Below are positions 7,817 to 14,669 of a stretch of DNA of 39,739 nt, piece by piece. Below the pieces are notes generated by a model, which did not search any database, was not told the DNA's origin, and saw only the letters and a program-made list of their open reading frames with translations. Numbering within the stretch: the stretch's first letter is position 1; every line of letters begins with the position of its first letter. The position numbers were made by a program, and so were the translations under genes. The stretch is from NCBI GenBank assembly GCA_017883185.1, contig JADGOB010000023.1, positions 1-39,739 on the forward strand, written 5' to 3'. The stretch is from Acidobacteriota bacterium. Lineage in GTDB: Bacteria; Acidobacteriota; Vicinamibacteria; Vicinamibacterales; Fen-181.

Positions 7817-8902
7817 GCCGGCCGCGAACCCCACCCGAGTCAGCGCCGCTTCCAGTTCACCCTCGGAGACGTCGTCCACGATGGCCGTTGTGCCGATGCC
7901 GGTCGGCAGCACGAAGTGCAGCCTGCCGTTCACGACTTTCTTGTCGCGCCGCATGGCCTCGACCAGTTGCGCGGCGCGCAGCTCGGCGACGTGCGGCAAC
8001 GGTCCGAGATTCATGATCAACGCCTTGAGCGCCCTGTCGTCGTCGCTGGTCAGCAGGCCGCGGGCGACGGCCACCTGCGACGCGACCAGCATGCCCCAGG
8101 CGACCGCCTCGCCGTGGCGGAACCGGCGGTAGGCGGTTAGCGATTCGATCGCGTGCCCCGCGGTGTGGCCGAAGTTCAGCACCCGGCGCGGCCCGGCCTC
8201 GCGTTCGTCCGCGGACACGACGTCGGCCTTGATCCGGCAGCACTCGGCGATGATCGGCGCGATGATGCTGGCGGCGGGATCGGCCAGGTGCGCGGCCTCG
8301 GCCTGCACCCGTCGAAACAGGTCCGCGCTGCAGGCCATGCCGTATTTGATGACCTCGTAGAGTCCTGCCCGGTACTCCCGCCGTGTCAGCGTCTGCAGCA
8401 CGGTGGGGTCGGTCACCACGACCAGTGGCGGATAGAACGCGCCGACCATGTTCTTGCCGGCGGCCAGGTTCACGCCCACCTTGCCGCCGACCGACGCGTC
8501 CACCTGAGCGAGCAGCGTGGTCGGCACCTGGACCAGGCCGATCCCCCGAAGATAGGTGGCGGCGGCGAACCCGGCCATGTCGCCAATCACGCCGCCTCCG
8601 ACCGCGATGATGACGGAACCGCGGTCGGCCTCGGCGCGGACGAGGGCTTCGTAGATGTGCGCGACCGAGGCGAGGTGTTTGTGCCGTTCGCCGTCGGATA
8701 CCTGGATGACCTCGGCGCCGGGGAGCGCCCCCGCGATCCGCTCGCCGTGGAATCGCCACACCACGGGGTTGGTGACGATGAACCGCCGCGGAAAGATGTG
8801 GCGTTCGTCGAGCAGGCGACCGAGGCGATTGGTCAGGCCCTCGCCGAGCAGGACGGCGTAGCCGCCGGTGGCAGTTCGAACATCGACTCTGACGGGGTGC
8901 AT
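7811..8902 (-). CDS. aroB: 3-dehydroquinate synthase
   Basis: It converts DAHP to 3-dehydroquinate, the second step of the shikimate pathway, using NAD and a divalent metal in the cytoplasm. The start is set at ATG 8900-8902 (MHPVRVDVRTATGGY), giving 363 residues, the normal length; the open frame upstream runs through the intergenic promoter region. Conserved features are the NAD-binding GGGVIGDMAGFAAATYLRG (102-120), PTTLLAQVDASVGGKVGVN (127-145), the metal ligand E183 in LYEVIKYG, the RVLNFGHTAGHAIE motif (H246, H250) and H263. It is transcribed divergently from proS over a 71-bp gap and has no other shikimate gene beside it. Confidence 0.96.
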   Translation of the reverse strand: MHPVRVDVRTATGGYAVLLGEGLTNRLGRLLDERHIFPRRFIVTNPVVWRFHGERIAGALPGAEVIQVSDGERHKHLASVAHIYEALVRAEADRGSVIIAVGGGVIGDMAGFAAATYLRGIGLVQVPTTLLAQVDASVGGKVGVNLAAGKNMVGAFYPPLVVVTDPTVLQTLTRREYRAGLYEVIKYGMACSADLFRRVQAEAAHLADPAASIIAPIIAECCRIKADVVSADEREAGPRRVLNFGHTAGHAIESLTAYRRFRHGEAVAWGMLVASQVAVARGLLTSDDDRALKALIMNLGPLPHVAELRAAQLVEAMRRDKKVVNGRLHFVLPTGIGTTAIVDDVSEGELEAALTRVGFAAGS

Positions 8903-8973
8903 CACAGCCTCAGGGGTGAACCGGACGATAATGATAGGATAACGTAATTGTTCCGTACTTGAAGGACAGACGA
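8903..8973. promoter_or_regulatory. Probable divergent promoter region between aroB and proS
   Basis: The 71-bp gap is the only place for both promoters and is clearly richer in A+T (8927-8950) than its surroundings. GATAAT (8927-8932) and GATAAC (8938-8943) could be -10 boxes on the + strand; TATCAT on the - strand overlaps them. I cannot find convincing -35 boxes, so the assignment rests mainly on position. Confidence 0.4.
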
Positions 8974-10443
8974 ATGGCAAACAGCGGCGATGGCAAGAAG
9001 AGCGGTGGCGAAGGCCAGGTGACCGAGATTACCCCGCGGACCGAGGATTTCTCGCGCTGGTACACGGACGTGATCCGGCGGGCGGAACTCGCCGACTACT
9101 CCCCGGTCAAGGGATGCATGGTCATCCGTCCGTACGGCTACGCGATCTGGGAACTGATCCAGCAGGGCCTCGATCGGCGCATCAAGGCCACCGGCCACGT
9201 CAACGCGTATTTCCCGCTGCTGATCCCGCAGAGCCTCCTGACCAAGGAAGCGGATCACGTCGCGGGCTTTGCGCCGCAAGTCGCGTGGGTCACGAGGGGC
9301 GGCACCGAGGAACTCGAGGAGCCGCTCGCCATCCGGCCCACGTCCGAGGCCATCATCGGGACGATGTACGCGAAGTGGATCCAGTCGTGGCGCGACCTGC
9401 CGGTGCTGATCAACCAGTGGGCGAACATCGTGCGCTGGGAAAAGGTCACGCGGCTCTTCCTCCGGACCACCGAGTTCCTCTGGCAGGAAGGCCACACCGC
9501 GCACGAGACGGCCGAGGAAGCCGAGGAGGAGACGCTCAAGATCCTCGGGCTGTACAAGGAGTTCGTCGAGACCGAGCTGGCGATGCCCGTGATTGCGGGC
9601 CGCAAGAGCGACAGCGAGAAGTTCGCCGGCGCGTCGCGGACCTATTCGATCGAGGCGCTGATGGGCGACGGGCGCGCCCTGCAGGCGGCGACCTCGCACA
9701 ACCTCGGGCAGAACTTCGCCAAGGCGTTCGGCATCCAGTTCCAGGCGCGCGATAAGTCGTTGCAGCACATCTGGGGCACCTCCTGGGGCATCACGACGCG
9801 ACTGATCGGCGGCGTGATCATGATGCACGGCGACGACAACGGGCTGGTGTTCCCGCCTCGCATCGCGCCCCACCAGGTCGTGATCGTGCCGATCCCGCGC
9901 GGCAACTGGCGCGAGACCGTGCTGCCGCATGCCAAGGCGATCTTCGACGATCTCACCGCCCAGGGCGTGCGCGTGATGCTCGACGACCGCGATGCGTACA
10001 CGCCGGGATGGAAGTTTGCCGAGTGGGAACTGCGCGGTGTGCCGGTGCGCCTCGAGATCGGCCCGAAGGATATCGAGAAGGGCCAGGTGATGCTGGCGCG
10101 CCGCGACACGCGCGAGAAGCTGTCGGCCTCGCGCGAGGGCCTCGCCGCGCGAATCGTGGACCTGCTGGCCGAGATCCAGCGGTCGCTCTTCGATCGTGCC
10201 GTGACGTTCCGCGAGGAGCACACGTCGGAGGCGGCCTCGTACGACGAGTTCAAGCAGATCCTGGAGGGCCGGCCCGGCTTCGTGATTGCGCCGTGGTGCG
10301 GGTCAGCCGAGTGCGAGAACCAGATCAAGGCGGACACGCAGGCGACGCTCAGGAACCTGCCGCTGGAGGACAGCGCGGGTGGCGTGTGCGTCCGTTGCGG
10401 TCAGCCGGGCGTGGCCCGCGCGCACTTCGCCAAGGCGTACTAA
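8974..10443 (+). CDS. proS: Prolyl-tRNA synthetase, archaeal/eukaryotic-like (type 3)
   Basis: This class II synthetase charges tRNA-Pro. The start is ATG 8974 because GAAGGA (8961-8966) is a well-placed Shine-Dalgarno site; a TTG 15 nt upstream is in frame but overlaps it. The 489-residue size and sequence fit the short type without the bacterial editing insertion between motifs 2 and 3. Motif 2 lies in the region around WEKVTRLFLRTTEFLWQEGH, followed by the 'TSWGITTRLIGGVIMMHGDD' active-site stretch. The anticodon-binding domain begins near APHQVVIVPI. The C-terminal zinc domain has a C-x4-C pair (about 442/447) and a C-x2-C pair (about 472/475), and ends with a tyrosine (AKAY), all type 3 features. 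Confidence 0.96.
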   Translation: MANSGDGKKSGGEGQVTEITPRTEDFSRWYTDVIRRAELADYSPVKGCMVIRPYGYAIWELIQQGLDRRIKATGHVNAYFPLLIPQSLLTKEADHVAGFAPQVAWVTRGGTEELEEPLAIRPTSEAIIGTMYAKWIQSWRDLPVLINQWANIVRWEKVTRLFLRTTEFLWQEGHTAHETAEEAEEETLKILGLYKEFVETELAMPVIAGRKSDSEKFAGASRTYSIEALMGDGRALQAATSHNLGQNFAKAFGIQFQARDKSLQHIWGTSWGITTRLIGGVIMMHGDDNGLVFPPRIAPHQVVIVPIPRGNWRETVLPHAKAIFDDLTAQGVRVMLDDRDAYTPGWKFAEWELRGVPVRLEIGPKDIEKGQVMLARRDTREKLSASREGLAARIVDLLAEIQRSLFDRAVTFREEHTSEAASYDEFKQILEGRPGFVIAPWCGSAECENQIKADTQATLRNLPLEDSAGGVCVRCGQPGVARAHFAKAY

Positions 10444-10535
10444 CGGCCCGCAACGTGCCGGGCGGGGACCTCGCGCAACTGCGCGGCGTCGATCGGCTTC
10501 GAGACGTATCCTATCTCGCCGGCCCGAGCAGCGAT
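10440..10535 (-). pseudogene. Remnant of a response-regulator receiver domain (C-terminal stump)
   Basis: Read on the - strand, this stretch encodes AARAGEIGYVSKPIDAAQL followed by REVPARHVAGR and a TAG. The pattern 'A-G-x-x-G-Y-V-S-K-P-I-D-x-x-x-L' is the beta-5/helix-5 end of a CheY-like receiver domain, including the conserved Lys-Pro. Nothing upstream in this frame continues the domain: the frame runs under the HEAT-repeat gene, which uses another frame. Its stop overlaps the proS stop. I read it as the left-over end of a lost gene; a chance resemblance over about 20 residues is possible. Confidence 0.4.
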
Positions 10536-11560
10536 GCGGCGGCGGGCCAGCGGGTACGAATCCGCCTCGTCACGGCGTGCCGTTCGTTGAGTCGTTCGCG
10601 GGCGGCCACCGTTCGGAACGCCGCCGCCAGGTGATCCCGCCACCACGCGTTGGCGCCCCGATCTCGATCGTCCGGGTGGCGCTCGGCCTCGCTCGCCAGG
10701 CGCGCGTAGGCCGCCGCCATGGGTTCCAGGCACGTGCGGTCCCCGATCGACTCGAGTGCCGCGAGCATCTCCACCGGGGCCGGCTCGCCGCTTTCGATCG
10801 TTTCACGCAGGTCGTAGAGCGCCACGGTGCTGCCGCGCCCCGCGAGCACCTGGTGCAAAATCGCCCGGGCCGTCATCCACTCGCGTCGGTCTACCGGGTC
10901 GGCCGTCTCCTGCTCGCGCTCCCTCACGCGTTGCACGAGACGATGCAATATCGGTAGAGGCGCGTGCGCCCCGGCGGCGGCCAGCCACTGGCGAATGGCA
11001 TCGGGATGGTCAGGGAGACTGCCGGTCGCCGCGTCCTCGAGCGACTCGAGCGGCGGCCTCACGGCAGGAACGGGGCTGCCGACGACGGTCGCCCGGACCG
11101 CGAGGCTCGGGTCGTCGCGCAGTCGGGCGGCGATGAGCTCGAGCGCTGGGCCGGACACGTGTCGGAGGGCGTCGAGGGCGGCCAGGCGAGTGGAATCCGC
11201 ACGGGCTGTATCCACCGCGATTGCCGCGAGGCGATCGAGCACCTCGGCGCCCCGCTCGGAATCGAGCAGCTTCCGGAGAACGCCGGCAGCCGCGCCGCGC
11301 ACCGCCTCGTCGTCTTCTTCGAGGCATGTGAGCGCACTTTCCGCCGAGCGCGGGTCCGCAATCGCCTCCAGCGCCGCCAGTGCGCCCGCGCGCGCCGCCG
11401 GCACCCTCGTGCCGTCCAGCAGCGTCAGCAACCCCTCCACCGCGCGGGTGCCGATCACCGACAGCCGCGCGACGGCCGCGTCCCGGCCGGCATCCGTCCC
11501 GGTTTCGAGGTCCTGCAGCAGCGCGGACACCTCCCGGGCGGACGAGCGCTTGATCACCAC
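10511..11560 (-). CDS. HEAT-repeat protein
   Basis: 349 residues starting at GTG (11560), 4 nt after the tatC stop, so probably co-transcribed with tatA-tatC. From about residue 20 to 160 it consists of repeated paired helices with the HEAT/PBS-lyase pattern, for example 'AVEGLLTLLDGTRVPAARAGALAALEAIADP', 'SALTCLEEDDEAVRGAAAGVL' and 'LIAARLRDDPSLAVRATVV'. The C-terminal half is helical, rich in A, R and E, without clear repeats. HEAT solenoids serve as protein-binding scaffolds; nothing in the sequence shows an enzyme activity. Its 3' end runs into the receiver-domain remnant in a different frame, so the present C-terminus (LLGPAR) may be the result of a rearrangement. Confidence 0.78.
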   Translation of the reverse strand: MVIKRSSAREVSALLQDLETGTDAGRDAAVARLSVIGTRAVEGLLTLLDGTRVPAARAGALAALEAIADPRSAESALTCLEEDDEAVRGAAAGVLRKLLDSERGAEVLDRLAAIAVDTARADSTRLAALDALRHVSGPALELIAARLRDDPSLAVRATVVGSPVPAVRPPLESLEDAATGSLPDHPDAIRQWLAAAGAHAPLPILHRLVQRVREREQETADPVDRREWMTARAILHQVLAGRGSTVALYDLRETIESGEPAPVEMLAALESIGDRTCLEPMAAAYARLASEAERHPDDRDRGANAWWRDHLAAAFRTVAARERLNERHAVTRRIRTRWPAAASLLGPAR

Positions 11561-11564
11561 GTCG

Positions 11565-12389
11565 TTACTCCTCGACGGGGACTTTCGGTCGGCGCTTGCC
11601 GAAGATCCAGGCGATCGCGATGCTGATGATGTAGAGACCGATCATCGGCATTGCGAACAGCGTCTGCGTGAGCATGTCGCCGCTCGGCGTGATGACGGCC
11701 GCCGCGATGAAAATGATGAGGATGGCGTACTTGAAGTTCTTGATCAGGAACCGGGCCGTGACGATGCCGATGCGTGCCAGCGAGTAGACGAGGGCTGGCA
11801 TCTGGAAGACCAACCCCATGCCCAGCACCATCTTCACGTAGAGGGTGAACACCGGCTCGATTCGCGGAAGGAACGACAGCTTGTCGGTAGCAAAGCTCCC
11901 AAAGAAGATCCACATCCACGGGAACAGCAGGTAGTGCGTGAACGCGGCGCCGCCGACGAAGCCCACGGTCGACAGGGCGACGAACGGTACCGCGAGCCGT
12001 TTCTCCTTCGCGTAGAGCCCCGGCGCGATGAACATCCAGGCCTGCCACAGGATGACCGGCACCGCGATGATGACGCCGGCAAGCAGCGCCATCTTCACGT
12101 AGAGGACGAACGCCTCCGTGGGTTCGTTGTAGACGAACTGACTCCCTTTCGGCAGCAGCCGGCCCAGGGGATCCATCACGAATCTGTAGATCTTGTCGAC
12201 GAACGTGAACGCGATGATGCAGCCAATGCCGACGGCAGCCACGCTGATGAGGATCCGCTTCCGGAACTCGTCCAGGTGCTCGAGGAAGGTCATCTTCGCG
12301 CCGCCGCCCTCGAGCAGCGAATTGCCCCAGCCGTCCGAGTCGTCGGGCGTGGGCTCCTCGGAAGAACGGGGAAATGGCAGGAGCGGCAT
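11565..12389 (-). CDS. tatC: Sec-independent protein translocase subunit TatC
   Basis: TatC binds the twin-arginine signal peptide and forms the core of the Tat channel for folded proteins in the inner membrane. The start is ATG 12387-12389 (MPLLPFPRSSEE); its A is shared with the tatA stop TGA, so the genes are coupled. The 274 residues contain the conserved N-terminal MTFLEHLDEFRKRI (about 33-46), six hydrophobic segments, the first-periplasmic-loop region EAFVLYVKMALLAG, and PVILWQAWMFIAPGLYAKEK. The 'FALSTVGFVGGAAFTHYLLFP' region (starting as FVALSTV) and the late 'AAAVITPSGDMLTQTLFAMP' are also typical of TatC. The N-terminal extension before MTFLEHL is slightly longer than in E. coli. 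Confidence 0.95.
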   Translation of the reverse strand: MPLLPFPRSSEEPTPDDSDGWGNSLLEGGGAKMTFLEHLDEFRKRILISVAAVGIGCIIAFTFVDKIYRFVMDPLGRLLPKGSQFVYNEPTEAFVLYVKMALLAGVIIAVPVILWQAWMFIAPGLYAKEKRLAVPFVALSTVGFVGGAAFTHYLLFPWMWIFFGSFATDKLSFLPRIEPVFTLYVKMVLGMGLVFQMPALVYSLARIGIVTARFLIKNFKYAILIIFIAAAVITPSGDMLTQTLFAMPMIGLYIISIAIAWIFGKRRPKVPVEE

Positions 12390-12664
12390 CAGCCGTGCTG
12401 AATCGGATGGTCGCCGGTCGATCCCGAGGCGTCGGGCGGTGTGGCCGGGGCCGGGGCCGCGGCGTCGGCAGCCTTGGTCTGTCGCTGCTCGTCCACCCTG
12501 ATCTCGTCCTCGAGCGTGTTGCGCAGCTCGTTCGAGGCGCGCTTGAACTCGGCGATGCTCTTGCCGAGGGACTTGCCGAGCTCGGGCAGGCGGCGTGGAC
12601 CAAAGATGATCAGCGCAACCACGAAGATGATGATCAGTTCCTGCATGCCGATGGAGCCAAACAT
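12389..12664 (-). CDS. tatA: Twin-arginine translocase subunit, TatA/TatB family
   Basis: A 91-residue membrane protein. The start at 12664 (MFGSIGMQELIII) is supported by GGGGAG at 12674-12679 on the - strand and by the family's usual N-terminus. It has one transmembrane helix (about 8-21), the FGPRRLPELG hinge (about 24-33) and an amphipathic helix, KSLGKSIAEFKRASNELRNT. A disordered A/P/T-rich tail follows. The hinge fits TatA, while FGP and the long charged helix also recall TatB. As no second family member lies beside it, this protein may serve both roles, as in minimal TatAC systems. The promoter is at 12796-12825. Confidence 0.93.
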   Translation of the reverse strand: MFGSIGMQELIIIFVVALIIFGPRRLPELGKSLGKSIAEFKRASNELRNTLEDEIRVDEQRQTKAADAAAPAPATPPDASGSTGDHPIQHG

Positions 12665-12795
12665 GGTACTTACTCCCCGATCCTGCGCCCCGCACCAGGC
12701 TGGAAGCGCGCGCGGTGACTGAAGATGCGGTCGCCCGCCGCGGACCACCGCTGGCTTGTTCGACGGGAGGCCGCGACGGTCGGAACCCTCAATCT

Positions 12796-12825
12796 ATTAT
12801 AGGAGTCCGCCGCGACGAGGGTCAA
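12796..12825 (-). promoter_or_regulatory. Sigma-70-type promoter for tatA-tatC-HEAT operon
   Basis: On the - strand, TTGACC (12820-12825, 5/6 of the -35 consensus) is followed after 18 bp by a perfect TATAAT (12796-12801). Transcription would start near 12789, giving a leader of about 125 nt before tatA. It is one of only two perfect TATAAT boxes I noticed in intergenic DNA. Confidence 0.7.
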
Positions 12826-12858
12826 GCTTCGCGCCCTGTCTCGAGCTGCCGGAAGTCG

Positions 12859-12887
12859 TTGCGACACCACAGGTTATCTGCTAGCAT
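12859..12887 (+). promoter_or_regulatory. Possible promoter for the S41 peptidase gene
   Basis: TTGCGA (12859-12864, 4/6) and TAGCAT (12882-12887, 4/6) are 17 bp apart. A start about 7 nt after the -10 box would fall at or next to the ATG at 12895, so the transcript would be leaderless or nearly so. No Shine-Dalgarno site is visible before the ATG, which fits, but both boxes are imperfect. Confidence 0.35.
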
Positions 12888-12894
12888 CGATTTC

Positions 12895-14547
12895 ATGCGC
12901 AGGTACGGAGTCTTCTCGGCCGCCGCGTTCGCGATCGTCGTGTGCGCCCTCGTGGGAGGCCTGTTGGGCCGCAACGCGCTGGCCACGGCCGAACGCGTCC
13001 AGGACTACCGCGCTTTCACCGCCGCCCTTGGCGCGGTGGAGGCGAACTATATCGACAAGGTCGATTCCGCCCGTCTCGTCTACGGTGCGATCGGCGGCAT
13101 GCTCCAGACGCTCGACCCGCACTCGAGCTTCATGGATCCCAAGTACTACGCGCAGATGCGTGAGCGCCAGGGAGGGCACTACTACGGCCTCGGCATCACC
13201 ATCCAGGTCATCGACGGCGACGTCAACGTCGTCTCGCTCTTCGAGGGCACGCCCGCCTACAAGAAGGGGATCCGCCGCGGCGACGTCATCGCGCGCATCG
13301 GCGGCGAGGAGATCAAGTCCTGGACGGACCCACAGGGCAAGCCTCTCAGGGGGGCGACCTTGTCCGACATGGTCGTCGGGAGGCTGCGAGGCGACAAAGG
13401 CACGCTCGTGCAGGTCTCGTTGAAGCGACCTGGTTACGACCAGTTGATCGACATCCAGGTGCCGCGCGACGAGATCAACATTCCGTCGATTACCGCCACG
13501 TTCATGGTCGATAAGCAGACCGGCTACGTGCGGGTGCAGGATTTTGCCGAGAACACCGACCGCGACCTCGGGAACGCCTTGCGCGATCTCAAGGCCAATG
13601 GCATGAAGCGGCTGCTCCTGGATCTGCGCGGGAATCCCGGCGGGCCTCTCGACCAGGCGATCAAGGTTTCGAACCGTTTCCTCCCACAAGGCTCGCTCAT
13701 CGTCTACACGCGCGGCCGGATCCCGAACTCGGACCAGGACTACGTGGCCACCGAACGAAGCGAGTACACCGACATCCCGCTGGTCGTGCTCGTGAACCGC
13801 ACCAGCGCGAGCGCGTCCGAGATCGTCAGCGGGGCGTTGCAGGATCACGACCGCGGTCTGATCGTCGGCGAGACGACGTTCGGAAAGGCATTGGTGCAGT
13901 CGGTCTACCGGATCAGCGAGGGCGCGGGTCTCGCGCTGACGACGGCCCGGTATTTTACGCCGAGCAAGCGGTTGATCCAGCGTCCGTGGGACGGCACCTT
14001 CGACGAGTACCTCAACTACACGCTTCGCGATCAAACGCCCAAGACGCACCCCGCGGCCGACCTGCGATACACCGACGTGGGCCGGAAGGTCTACAGCGGC
14101 GGCGGCATCGAGCCGGACAAGCGCCTCGACGGCCCGGTCGAGGGGTTCAACCCGACCCGGTTCGGACGCCAGCTCTACGCCCGGCAGGCGTTCGGGACGT
14201 TCGCCGAGCGGTACGTGGCGGAAGGCGACACCCGGATTGCGCCGCGCCCAGGTCAGAAGCTGGTGGCCCGCGGCTTCACGGTGGACGATGCGACCTTGAA
14301 GGAGTTCAGGGAGTTCCTGGGGACCGAGAAGGTCAAGCTGGACGACGAGTCGTTCGCCAGGGACGCCGAGTTCATCCGGGCGATGATCCACTACGACATC
14401 GACATGGCGCTGTTCGGCCTGTCCGAGGCCCGCCGCAATCTGCTGTCCCTGGACCCGCAGGCCCAGTTTGCCATGCAGCTGTTCCCCGAAGCGGAGCGGT
14501 TGGCCGAGATGCGGAAGTCCAAGGGAATCAAGACCAACAACAACTAG
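12895..14547 (+). CDS. S41 family C-terminal processing peptidase
   Basis: A periplasmic serine protease of the CtpA/Prc type that trims or degrades envelope proteins from their C-termini. The start ATG 12895 gives 550 residues beginning with a basic stretch and one hydrophobic segment (about 9-28), a signal or anchor. A PDZ domain lies at about 95-185 (YYGLGITIQ...GTPAYKKGIRRGDVIARIGG). The catalytic domain has DLRGNPGG (243-250), the nucleophile S306 in NRTSASASEI, D317, and the general base K331 in TTFGKALVQ. The 'FGKALVQ' box differs slightly from the common FGKG(S/T)VQ. A helical C-terminal extension (about 440-550) ends in a charged tail, KSKGIKTNNN. smc follows after 122 bp. Confidence 0.92.
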   Translation: MRRYGVFSAAAFAIVVCALVGGLLGRNALATAERVQDYRAFTAALGAVEANYIDKVDSARLVYGAIGGMLQTLDPHSSFMDPKYYAQMRERQGGHYYGLGITIQVIDGDVNVVSLFEGTPAYKKGIRRGDVIARIGGEEIKSWTDPQGKPLRGATLSDMVVGRLRGDKGTLVQVSLKRPGYDQLIDIQVPRDEINIPSITATFMVDKQTGYVRVQDFAENTDRDLGNALRDLKANGMKRLLLDLRGNPGGPLDQAIKVSNRFLPQGSLIVYTRGRIPNSDQDYVATERSEYTDIPLVVLVNRTSASASEIVSGALQDHDRGLIVGETTFGKALVQSVYRISEGAGLALTTARYFTPSKRLIQRPWDGTFDEYLNYTLRDQTPKTHPAADLRYTDVGRKVYSGGGIEPDKRLDGPVEGFNPTRFGRQLYARQAFGTFAERYVAEGDTRIAPRPGQKLVARGFTVDDATLKEFREFLGTEKVKLDDESFARDAEFIRAMIHYDIDMALFGLSEARRNLLSLDPQAQFAMQLFPEAERLAEMRKSKGIKTNNN

Positions 14548-14594
14548 CGGTTGGGCCCTTTTGGGCGCTTGCCACAACAGCTTGTACTTGCTAG

Positions 14595-14630
14595 ACTGGC
14601 CAGCGGCTGGCTGCCGGCTGGTGGCCAGCC
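14595..14630 (+). repeat. GC-rich cluster of GGCTGG / CCAGCC inverted repeats before smc
   Basis: GGCTGG occurs at 14605-14610 and 14616-14621 and can pair with CCAGCC at 14625-14630; the nearer pair leaves a 3-nt loop. The stretch also contains CTGGCCAG. No T-run follows, so it is not a standard terminator. It lies about 50 nt after the peptidase stop and ends 39 nt before the smc start. It has a weak 7-bp periodicity like the heptamer arrays elsewhere, but too degenerate to class with them firmly. Confidence 0.4.
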
Positions 14631-14669
14631 ATGCCTTGGGTGTTTTCTGCCGGTGCAGGGGTTGCGTCG

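Noticed and set aside
14548-14586. GCCC-TTTT-GGGC after the S41 peptidase as a terminator
   Set aside because: Only a 4-bp stem with the T-run in the loop, not after it.
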